Source: Deltaproteobacteria bacterium
GTDB taxonomy: Bacteria > Myxococcota_A > Polyangia > Polyangiales > Polyangiaceae
Direction: 5' to 3'
Assembly (NCBI GenBank): GCA_003235365.1
Contig: QJWJ01000381.1
Span: forward strand, 1-34,333
Length of the DNA stretch: 34,333 bases
Shown: piece by piece, positions 1 to 6,905 of the stretch
How positions within the stretch are numbered: position 1 is the first letter of the stretch
Layout: every line of letters begins with the position of its first letter
Notes under the pieces: model-generated
Databases searched by the model: none
What the model was told of the DNA's origin: nothing
What the model saw: the letters and a program-made list of their open reading frames with translations, nothing else
Program-made: the position numbers and the translations under genes

Positions 1-168
1 CGTTGTTCTCGCCCAGAAAAAAGAGCCTGCATCACCATGAGAGGAATTCGCCACGATCGTTTCCGACCGCGACCCCAATGCGAAGAACGGCTGTTCCTGG
101 AGGAAATCCAGCGGCGACACGCACAGAGCCCGTACGCGCTCGGGATCGCTTCAGCCGTCCTGAAATGA
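1..168 (+). CDS. Possible 3' end of a gene cut by the left edge
   Basis: Frame 1 is open from the window edge to a TGA at 166-168 (55 codons), with an internal ATG at 37 that lacks a clear ribosome site. The translation ends in a helix-like stretch (EERLFLEEIQRR...). No family is recognised and third-position GC is only moderately high, so this may be a gene tail or chance. From here to 396 I see no other convincing gene. A TAGTAT box at 348-353 could be the -10 of the downstream PhzF-like gene. Confidence 0.2.
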   Translation, partial: RCSRPEKRACITMRGIRHDRFRPRPQCEERLFLEEIQRRHAQSPYALGIASAVLK

Positions 169-396
169 ACAATTACGTTTCGCTCCTACGCCGAACGGTT
201 CGTCCCCATTTCGCCGCGCCGCGCGCCACCCGGGAGCATGAACGAAACTGCGGAATGAAGCGCCTCACGTGCGCGATGTCGCCTCCTTCAGCCGCGATTG
301 CCCCCCTCGAAGTCCAGATCCAGGCTTCCATAGCGGGGCGCAGTTGGTAGTATGCCGCCACGAATCAGCACGGTTCGATCGAGGAGAAGTCGCGGA

Positions 397-1302
397 ATGA
401 CGCCAGGTGTCTATCGCTATCAGCGTGTCGATGTATTCACTGACAAGCCCTTTTGCGGCAATCCGTTGGCCGTGTTCACTGACGCGCAGGGCTTGGATGC
501 CGAGAGCATGCAACGCATTGCCCGCGAACTGCACCTGTCGGAGACGGCTTTCGTATTCCCGGCACGGGAAGGTACCGAAGACTATCAGGTTCGCGTTTTC
601 GCGCCGCGATCCGAAGTGAACACGGGCGGTGCACCGACGCTCGGGACGGTGTTTGCGTTGGCACGCGAAGCGAAGCTCGATCACGACGGTCGCGTCGTGC
701 TCGAGGCCAGGACGGGACCGGTGTCGGTCACCCTGGTTTCACCGATGACGACGATGCGGCATCCCTGCCCGGAGTTCGGCGAGAAGTATACGGACTTCGA
801 CGCCGCAGCAGGCATGTTGTGCCTCACGCGGCGCGACTTGCTGCAGACCGCACCGGTGCAGGCCGTCCGCTGCGTGCTACCCTACACGCTGATCCCAGTG
901 AGAGACGTCGCCGCGTTGAGCAGCATCCAGTTTCGGCGCGACATCTGGCAACGCACCATTGGCAAGACCAACGCGCCAGCAGTCGTCGCGTTCACACCCG
1001 AGGTCGCAGCCCCAAACACTGCCCGCGCTCGGGTGTTCGCGCCAAGCATGGGTGTCGCGGAGGACCCCGCGACACCACCCGCCGCCGGCTGCATCGCCGC
1101 ATACCTGTTGAAATACGGACTCGTCGCGGCACGGAACGAAGCACACTTCATCATTTCCCAGGGTGTGGAGGTCGACCGACCCAGTGAGATTCACGTGACG
1201 TTCCAGGCCAAAGACAAGCAAATCGTATCTCTACGGATCGGCGGCGAATGCGTTTGGACCGGTCAGGGAGAGATTCACGTCTTTCCGCCATCGGCGGGCT
1301 GA
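397..1302 (+). CDS. PhzF-family isomerase-like protein with altered active site
   Basis: 301-residue protein of the PhzF/diaminopimelate-epimerase-like fold, the family that includes the phenazine isomerase PhzF and many uncharacterised proteins. Visible marks are the N-terminal FCGNPLAVF (residues 19-27), LSETAFVFP with the expected catalytic Glu at 49, FAPRSEV (68-74), VAEDPAT with Asp223, and QGVEVDRPSEIHV near the end. Start chosen at ATG 397 because GAGGAG lies just upstream (381-386); an earlier in-frame ATG at 352 has no such site. Odd: the usual GHPTLG reads GGAPTLG (78-83), so the family His is Ala79, and DPATGSA reads DPATPPA. The substrate is unknown and catalysis may be changed or lost. 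The downstream metal-exporter gene follows on the same strand. Confidence 0.85.
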   Translation: MTPGVYRYQRVDVFTDKPFCGNPLAVFTDAQGLDAESMQRIARELHLSETAFVFPAREGTEDYQVRVFAPRSEVNTGGAPTLGTVFALAREAKLDHDGRVVLEARTGPVSVTLVSPMTTMRHPCPEFGEKYTDFDAAAGMLCLTRRDLLQTAPVQAVRCVLPYTLIPVRDVAALSSIQFRRDIWQRTIGKTNAPAVVAFTPEVAAPNTARARVFAPSMGVAEDPATPPAAGCIAAYLLKYGLVAARNEAHFIISQGVEVDRPSEIHVTFQAKDKQIVSLRIGGECVWTGQGEIHVFPPSAG

Positions 1303-1373
1303 TCCCGGCCCGACGAGCGGAGCACCAGTGTGGGAGTGCCGGTTGCGTGGCGTCGTGTATGCTCGACACTTCG

Positions 1374-2300
1374 ATGGGCCACGCACACGGCGCTTCTTCC
1401 GCACATCACCACGACCATCACCACCACGCGCCGCCCGACGGTTCGGTGGGGCGCGCGTTTGCCATCGCGACCGGCCTGAATGTCAGCTTCGTCGCGGTCG
1501 AGGCAGTGTTCGGCGTTTTGACCAACTCCACCGCGTTGCTGGCGGACGCGGCGCACAACGTCGGCGACGTATTGGGCTTGGTCATGGCGTGGGTGGCCTC
1601 TGCGATGGCGCGACGCAAACCGTCGTCTCAGCGCACCTACGGACTTCGAAAGACCACGGTGCTCGCCGCGCTCGCCAACGCGGTGCTGCTCTTGGTTGCG
1701 GTGGGCGGGGTCAGCTGGGAAGCGCTGATGCGTTTTGCCACGCCACAGCCCATCCCAGGCAAGACGGTCCTGATCGTTGCGGCGATCGGCGTGGTCATCA
1801 ACGGGGCAAGCGCGGTGCTGTTCGCTCGCGGCGCCCACGACGATGCGAACCTGCGGGGTGCCTTCCTGCACTTGCTTGCCGACGCCGCGGTGTCGGTGGG
1901 GGTCGTGTTCGTCGGCGCGGTGCTGCTCCTCTACCCGACGTGGCTGTGGCTCGACCCGCTCGTCAGCTTGGTCATCTCAGCCGTCGTCGCCTGGGGCACT
2001 TGGCGTCTGCTGCGCACGGCGCTTCACCTGTCGCTCGACGGCGTGCCTCAACAGGTCGACATCACGGCCATCCGAGCCTGCTTGGAACGCCTACCAGGCG
2101 TCACCGCCGTACACGACTTGCACGTCTGGGCGATGAGCACGTCAGAAACCGCCCTGACCGCTCACTTGGTCGTCGACGAACGGACCGTGCTCGATCTCGC
2201 GGGACAAGCTGGCCGGCAACTCGAAGAGCACTTCGGGATCGCTCACTGTACGATTCAGCTCGACACGCCCTCTCAGGCCGAAGATTGCCACGTGTGCTGA
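1374..2300 (+). CDS. Cation diffusion facilitator (Zn/Co/Cd-type exporter)
   Basis: 308-residue inner-membrane metal/proton antiporter of the CDF family (CzcD/ZitB-like), which exports divalent cations such as zinc. The N-terminus is a His-rich tail (GHAHGASSAHHHDHHHH). Six hydrophobic segments follow. The transport-site motifs are present: HNVGD in the second helix (about residue 61) and HLLAD in the fifth (about 166). The C-terminal cytoplasmic domain has VHDLHVWAMS and ends HCTIQLDTPSQ...CHVC. Start ATG 1374 is preferred over ATG 1359 because a TATGCT box at 1358-1363 overlaps the earlier ATG and could be the -10. No Shine-Dalgarno is visible for either. It begins 71 bp after the PhzF-like gene and converges on the Cys-rich lipoprotein gene. 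Metal specificity cannot be read from sequence. Confidence 0.93.
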   Translation: MGHAHGASSAHHHDHHHHAPPDGSVGRAFAIATGLNVSFVAVEAVFGVLTNSTALLADAAHNVGDVLGLVMAWVASAMARRKPSSQRTYGLRKTTVLAALANAVLLLVAVGGVSWEALMRFATPQPIPGKTVLIVAAIGVVINGASAVLFARGAHDDANLRGAFLHLLADAAVSVGVVFVGAVLLLYPTWLWLDPLVSLVISAVVAWGTWRLLRTALHLSLDGVPQQVDITAIRACLERLPGVTAVHDLHVWAMSTSETALTAHLVVDERTVLDLAGQAGRQLEEHFGIAHCTIQLDTPSQAEDCHVC

Positions 2301-2339
2301 ATGACGACCGGATCGGGTCCCGCTCGGAACGGTGACGCG

Positions 2340-3569
2340 TCAACCGCCACAGTCGCCGTCGCCGAGCGCCGCTCGGCACTCGGCGGCCGTGCCGCCAGAG
2401 GTCAACACCGCATGCAATCTGCACGCAACCCCCGGCGTGTCTTCCGCCACCGTGGCCTGATAGCCCGAACCATCTTCGGCGCCGTCCTCGCTCGAACATG
2501 CTGACGAGCACTCCTCGTCCGTGGAGGTCCCGAACCGTTCGTCGAAAGCGCCCGAACAAATCCCTTCGGCCAAGGAACAGTAGCTCTCGCAGTTGTCGCC
2601 GCATTTTCCGTCGCCACCGGGCCCGGCAAAGGCGCAATTGTCTGCGGGCTCCTCGAGTGACTCGTACGCGTAGTGCAAGCGGCACCCGATGGTGTTGACC
2701 CCCATGCCCCGTGCGGTCCCCGGTTCGAACTCCGCACACGCGCGTTGGCACTGAGCCTCGTCGTCGTAGACGGCGTTCTCGTCGACGCAGGCAGTCATCA
2801 CGACACTGCAGTAATGGTCGCACTCCGGCACGGAATCGGCCGGTAAGCCGCAGGGGCTATCGTCTTCCGGCGCGATGCTCGCGTGCCAGCAGTGAGTCTG
2901 TGCGGCGGTTTCGCTGAGGGCGGCCGAGCTGACGTGGACCAAGCGACACTGCACGTTGTCCGCGTCGTGATGCACCGTGACGTCGAAGGACTGCGCATCG
3001 ACGAGCGCCGAACAGCGTCGCTCGCATTCGGCTTGCTCGAGAATCAGTTCATCGGTGCTACTGCAAGCTTGGGGTTGCAACAGGCAATACGACTCGCAGT
3101 TGCTGCCGCAACGAGCACGTCCACGCGCGCTCGACCCGCCGGGCCCCGCCGGCGGACAGTGCTCGTCTCGCTCGCCGGTCGACTTGGCCAACATGGCCTG
3201 CTCCAGCCGGCACGCGACGGTGTTGTCGCCATCGTCGTCTTCGAGGGGAAGCATCGCGCAGACGGCGAGACACGAATCGACCGAGGCATACACGGCAAAG
3301 TCCCCCGAGCAGCTTTCCATGACCGTATCGCAGTACTCCTGACACACGTCACTGCCCATTGGACCGGCGCCGCCCGCTCCGCTGGGTTCGGCGTCGTCGG
3401 TCGTCGAATCATCGGTCGTCGAATCATCTGCCTGGGTCGCCGCAGAATGACGATCCGCTTCGTCCTGATCGAAACGTCGTTCTGGCACGACACAGCCCGC
3501 AAGGCCGGCTGCGCACAATAGGGCAAGCGCCAAACGACCGCTCGCAAGGGGTTGAGCTCGCAGCTGCAT
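2340..3569 (-). CDS. Lipoprotein with four eight-cysteine repeats
   Basis: 409-residue predicted lipoprotein: short basic start, hydrophobic stretch, lipobox LAGC with Cys26. An acidic Ser/Thr/Asp linker follows (residues 35-75), including STTDDSTTDD, encoded by a perfect 15-bp tandem duplication at 3397-3426. The remainder is four tandem repeats starting near Cys76, 158, 250 and 327. Each has eight cysteines with the core spacing C-x3-C-x6-C-x12(15)-C-x3-C, then a Cys always followed by Arg-Leu (CRL), then two more. Thirty-two paired cysteines imply a disulfide-rich extracytoplasmic protein. I do not recognise a named domain. The gene starts one base after the TGA of the TPR/PEGA gene (TGAGATG) with GGGAG nearby, so the two are probably co-translated. 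Function unknown; a surface or periplasmic binding or sensor role is a guess. Confidence 0.85.
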   Translation of the reverse strand: MQLRAQPLASGRLALALLCAAGLAGCVVPERRFDQDEADRHSAATQADDSTTDDSTTDDAEPSGAGGAGPMGSDVCQEYCDTVMESCSGDFAVYASVDSCLAVCAMLPLEDDDGDNTVACRLEQAMLAKSTGERDEHCPPAGPGGSSARGRARCGSNCESYCLLQPQACSSTDELILEQAECERRCSALVDAQSFDVTVHHDADNVQCRLVHVSSAALSETAAQTHCWHASIAPEDDSPCGLPADSVPECDHYCSVVMTACVDENAVYDDEAQCQRACAEFEPGTARGMGVNTIGCRLHYAYESLEEPADNCAFAGPGGDGKCGDNCESYCSLAEGICSGAFDERFGTSTDEECSSACSSEDGAEDGSGYQATVAEDTPGVACRLHAVLTSGGTAAECRAALGDGDCGG

Positions 3570-3570
3570 C

Positions 3571-4731
3571 TCAGAACGCTCCCTGAAGAGTGAATCCGCC
3601 GCCGTGGGCAGACACTTCGGGTGTCAACCACGTCGAGTCACCGACGTTGAGCGAAGGATTGCCGGTCGGCGACTCGTCGGGCTGGACCGCCAGCACGACC
3701 AAGACTGCACTGGTGATGAGTCCGGCGGCGCCCACCGCGTAGCCGACGTTCGCAAGGAGTGCCGCGCTTTGTGCGTCCTTGCTCGCGGTTTCACCGCGTC
3801 GGTCGAAGCACGCGTTGCCCGTACAGTACTGCTTGGCGTCTTCGTCCAAGTTCTTGGCGCGGACGCCCAACGCAATACCGGCGCCGATACCGACGACTCC
3901 CACTCCGGCACTCACCCACGCCCACGTGTAGTCGGCACTGGGTTCAACCGCCGGCGCGCTGTCCTGGAGCGGTGGTGACGCGGGCGGCTCATCGACCGCC
4001 ACAGGGGGCGCGACGGCAGTTTCCGGTTCCTGGGGTAACGCCTTCAGCGGCGGAATCGTCACGGTTTGGTTGCTGGGTTGCTCAGGCACGGACAACTGCA
4101 GTTGCCAGGATTCGTAACCGGGAGCGCTGGCGACGAGGCTGTGCACGCCCGGGTCGACAGGCACGGCCACGCCATACACCGCCGGCGCGATCGACAAGCC
4201 CTCGCGCGTCAACGTGAAACCGTCGACCTTGGCGTTGTCGCCCGGGTCGAAGGTAACCCGCGACAAACGCGCCTCCAGCCGCTGAGCGCGCTGAGCTCCG
4301 ATGCTGGCGCGCTCGGCCTGCCCCTCGGCGGCAGCGACCGAAGAGGCTTCGCGAAAGGTGGCCCAGGCGCTGGCGACCTTGCCCGTACGCTCGTAACACT
4401 CAGCCAGATACAACAACGTGCCCACGGCGGGATCGATGCGTTGGCTCTGCTCGAACTTCTTGCACGCTTCGGCGAGCTGTTCTTTGCGCAGAAGGGCAAG
4501 CGCCTCGTCGAACAGCGCCTCGGCCGCAGCTTTGTTCTCCGCCGAGTCCTTGCTGACGGTCTGCCCCCATGCGTCTTGCGTGCCTGCGAGGACGGTGCTC
4601 AGGACGATGGCCGAAAGCACCACACCGATACGCCGCACCGCAAGCACCACTGAGCTCACCGCGGCGCTCGCTCGACCCACTCCTTCAACGGCCGCCGCAT
4701 CTTTCGCCCACCGAGTCTGAGGCCAGAACAT
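3571..4731 (-). CDS. TPR/PEGA-like membrane protein
   Basis: 386-residue envelope protein of a type common in myxobacteria. A hydrophobic export segment spans about residues 34-55 (AWGQ is a plausible cleavage site). TPR-like helices run 64-135 (AAAEALFDEALALLRKEQ..., ACKKFEQSQRIDP..., YLAECYERTGK). A PEGA-like beta domain spans 158-228 (VDPGVHSLVASAPGYESW), then a Pro/Glu linker, a membrane helix at 269-290, a loop with Cys303/Cys308, and a second helix at 327-349. The N-terminus is long; a GTG start nearer the hydrophobic segment is possible. A candidate promoter TTGATC-18-TAGGGT (TAGGGT at 4738-4743) lies 6 nt before the ATG. Likely role: scaffold or partner of the neighbouring kinase. This is inferred from context only. 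Confidence 0.8.
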   Translation of the reverse strand: MFWPQTRWAKDAAAVEGVGRASAAVSSVVLAVRRIGVVLSAIVLSTVLAGTQDAWGQTVSKDSAENKAAAEALFDEALALLRKEQLAEACKKFEQSQRIDPAVGTLLYLAECYERTGKVASAWATFREASSVAAAEGQAERASIGAQRAQRLEARLSRVTFDPGDNAKVDGFTLTREGLSIAPAVYGVAVPVDPGVHSLVASAPGYESWQLQLSVPEQPSNQTVTIPPLKALPQEPETAVAPPVAVDEPPASPPLQDSAPAVEPSADYTWAWVSAGVGVVGIGAGIALGVRAKNLDEDAKQYCTGNACFDRRGETASKDAQSAALLANVGYAVGAAGLITSAVLVVLAVQPDESPTGNPSLNVGDSTWLTPEVSAHGGGFTLQGAF

Positions 4732-4737
4732 CGCGGC

Positions 4738-4743
4738 ACCCTA
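4738..4743 (-). promoter_or_regulatory. Candidate -10 box TAGGGT, TPR/PEGA gene
   Basis: On the minus strand TTGATC, an 18-bp spacer and TAGGGT lie in the gap after the kinase gene. Only 6 nt separate the box from the ATG at 4731, so the transcript would be leaderless. This would give the TPR/PEGA and Cys-repeat genes their own promoter in addition to read-through from the kinase. Confidence 0.4.
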
Positions 4744-4833
4744 ACAACGTCCCGCCAACGGGATCAACTTGGGAGGCCCGCGCCGTGTCGCCCGGTTCGA
4801 CGCGACTTCACGGCGCTGCGACCGACGCAACCG

Positions 4834-6552
4834 TCAACGCCGGCCGCCGAAATCCGTGAACCCGTTCGGGTCCTTCTTCGGAACGACGGCCTTGGGAGCC
4901 AGCGCAGGCTTGGGACGCGGCTTCGCAGCCGGCTTCTTCGGCTGAGTGACGACACGCTTCGCCGCCCCATTGGGGGCATTGTCGGCGGATGCAGTCACAG
5001 GTGCGACAGCGACCGGCTCTTTTGCCACGCCTGCCACTGTCGCAGCGCCAGCAGCCTCGCCCGCTTGGCCCTCGTTGGCTTCCGCCTCAGGTTCGTCCGG
5101 CGCCGCTTCGACGACGTCCACGACGGGTGGCTCAGCCTCCTGCGCTTCGCGACTGTGCTCCTCGGCGACGGGTTGCGGCACCACGGCCGGCTCAAGCGGC
5201 TGCTCTGCCCCGGCAGCCACCGCGTGACCCGACTCGCCCGCCGCCTGCACGTCGGGTGCGCCGTCCGAGCCGAGCCCCACCCACGCCAGGATCGCGCCAC
5301 CCACCAACACACCGGCAACGATCAACGCAGTCGCGCGCCGAACCATCGGGCGCGGAGCCGTCCGACCGCCGTGGGTCGTGCCCCACGAGCCCACCGTCTT
5401 TCCCATCAGTTCGGGCGGCGGATCGACACGGGTGTTGGAGGTGTCGCCAATCTCACTCGCCTCGTCCATCTGGACGTCGAGACTCGTGGGGGGATTGGGT
5501 CCGCTAGCCGCTGAAACGGCGTCGACACTGGCATCTGCGCCGCCATCGACGCTTCCGCTCACACTGGGGCGGTCCATGGGTTGCGTGCTGGCCACCGGCA
5601 ATCGCAGCGGGGTGTGCGCGGCCGAAGGCTGGGCCGACAACTTCAATACCCGACGCACTCGTTCGGCGTAGCTCTCTCCGTTGGGACAGAACGGCGCCAG
5701 CGCAGTGGCCAGATCCGCGACGCTCGCGAAACGGTCTTGGCGGTCGTGCAGAAGACAGCGAGCGATCACGTCGCTCAGCGCGGCTGGGACGCTGGGCTGC
5801 AGCTCATGCGCAGCAGGGAACGTCCCCTGAAGCACGGATCGAACGAGCTGCGGCAGAGAATCACCAGTGAACGGAACGCAGCCGGTAACCAGCTCGAACA
5901 AGATGACGCCGAGCGACCAGATGTCCGTGCGCTCGTCGACGTCGCGCGCCGACTCGAGCTGTTCCGGCGACATGTACAACGGTGAACCCATCATCGCCGC
6001 GGTCCGTGTCAGCGAGAGCTGTCCACTGGAGCTCGCTCCCGACTGAATCGACTTCGAGATGCCGAAGTCCAACACCTTGACGAGATTGGAGCCATCTGCC
6101 CCGGTGGTGCGAAACAAGTTCGCAGGCTTCAAATCCCGATGCACGAGGCCCTTGGCGTGGGCTTCCGCCATGGCCAAACACGCCTGCAGCACGAACTCGA
6201 CGCCGACCTCGACAGGGAAACAGCCCTCGGATTCCAGCTCGGACTGCAGGTCACGGCCCTCGAGGAACTCCATGACCATGTAGGGCACGTCGCTGTCCAT
6301 CGTGCCCACGTCGATCACCTTGGCGACGTGCTGGTTGCGGATCTTCACCGCGGCGCGCGCTTCGCGACGAAACCTTTCGGACGCACCGACATCGCTCGCA
6401 AACTGCGGCAGCAAGAACTTCACCGCGACGCGCTGTTCGAGCTCGACGTGCCAAGCCGCAACGACGACGCCCATTCCCCCCTGTCCCAGTACGCGCTCGA
6501 CGCGATACTTGCCGGCGAGCATGTCACCGACTTGGACGGGGCAGTCGTTCAT
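4834..6552 (-). CDS. Membrane-anchored Ser/Thr protein kinase
   Basis: 572-residue eukaryotic-type (PknB/Pkn-like) kinase. The N-terminal kinase domain (about 14-290) has all core motifs: glycine loop GQGGMG (23-28), VAVK with Lys45, helix-C Glu64, HRDLKPAN (138-145, catalytic Asp140), DFG (162-164) and GSPLYMSPE (189-197). Arg139 makes it an RD kinase, usually controlled by activation-loop phosphorylation. A Ser/Pro-rich juxtamembrane segment (300-400) leads to one membrane helix (about 408-427). A low-complexity Ala/Glu/Pro tail follows, with a Lys/Pro-rich end. No PASTA or other sensor domain is visible, so the signal is unknown. A TACACT box 8 nt upstream of ATG suggests a leaderless start. 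The next genes on this strand encode a TPR/PEGA protein and a Cys-repeat lipoprotein, plausible partners. Confidence 0.95.
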   Translation of the reverse strand: MNDCPVQVGDMLAGKYRVERVLGQGGMGVVVAAWHVELEQRVAVKFLLPQFASDVGASERFRREARAAVKIRNQHVAKVIDVGTMDSDVPYMVMEFLEGRDLQSELESEGCFPVEVGVEFVLQACLAMAEAHAKGLVHRDLKPANLFRTTGADGSNLVKVLDFGISKSIQSGASSSGQLSLTRTAAMMGSPLYMSPEQLESARDVDERTDIWSLGVILFELVTGCVPFTGDSLPQLVRSVLQGTFPAAHELQPSVPAALSDVIARCLLHDRQDRFASVADLATALAPFCPNGESYAERVRRVLKLSAQPSAAHTPLRLPVASTQPMDRPSVSGSVDGGADASVDAVSAASGPNPPTSLDVQMDEASEIGDTSNTRVDPPPELMGKTVGSWGTTHGGRTAPRPMVRRATALIVAGVLVGGAILAWVGLGSDGAPDVQAAGESGHAVAAGAEQPLEPAVVPQPVAEEHSREAQEAEPPVVDVVEAAPDEPEAEANEGQAGEAAGAATVAGVAKEPVAVAPVTASADNAPNGAAKRVVTQPKKPAAKPRPKPALAPKAVVPKKDPNGFTDFGGRR

Positions 6553-6905
6553 AGGCTCGGAGTGTAGCGCATTGTTGGCTGCGGCGAAGTATGCGGCGCC
6601 TTTCTTTTCTCACTGGATGCGCTTTTTTCGAGGTCGGGCTCGCGGATCGACCTCCTCCTAGGAGCTGCGACCGACGACATCGCGTAAGTCGTCGCACGGG
6701 CAAAGCCCGGCACCAGCGCTGCTGAAATCCCCTGCCCTACTCACCATTGCTGGGAGTTTCAGCGCGTAAATGGTTCACAGCCAGATGAGACGCAGGGGTT
6801 GATTGTTCTATTTTGTGTAGTCCAAAAGCGTCATCAGTCACCCATCGCGGGGTTCGGCTCGACGCCTCGGCCGCTGCCCTGGCGCTCGGAGGGGCCGGCG
6901 CGGGT
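6553..6905. other. Intergenic region with A/T-rich patch and hairpins
   Basis: 353 bp with no convincing gene, lying upstream of the kinase and downstream of the lectin/vWA gene. It holds an inverted repeat GAGGTCG (6630-6636) / CGACCTC (6648-6654), a bulged stem at 6666-6696, and a compact hairpin CGGGC-AAA-GCCCG at 6697-6709. The stretch about 6760-6835 is clearly richer in A/T than its surroundings. None of the stems has a T-tract on the side needed for the minus-strand gene that ends here. Confidence 0.5.
6561..6566 (-). promoter_or_regulatory. Candidate -10 box TACACT, kinase gene
   Basis: TACACT on the minus strand ends 8 nt before the kinase ATG at 6552, and no Shine-Dalgarno is present. 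The placement suits a leaderless mRNA. No convincing -35 was found. Confidence 0.4.

Noticed and set aside
3397..3426. 15-bp tandem duplication as a separate repeat element
   Set aside because: It is two in-frame copies within an acidic linker of a lipoprotein; low-complexity coding sequence explains it.
6630..6654. Inverted repeat as intrinsic terminator
   Set aside because: The T-run is on the 5' side of the stem on the plus strand and reads as A on the minus strand, so it does not suit either direction.
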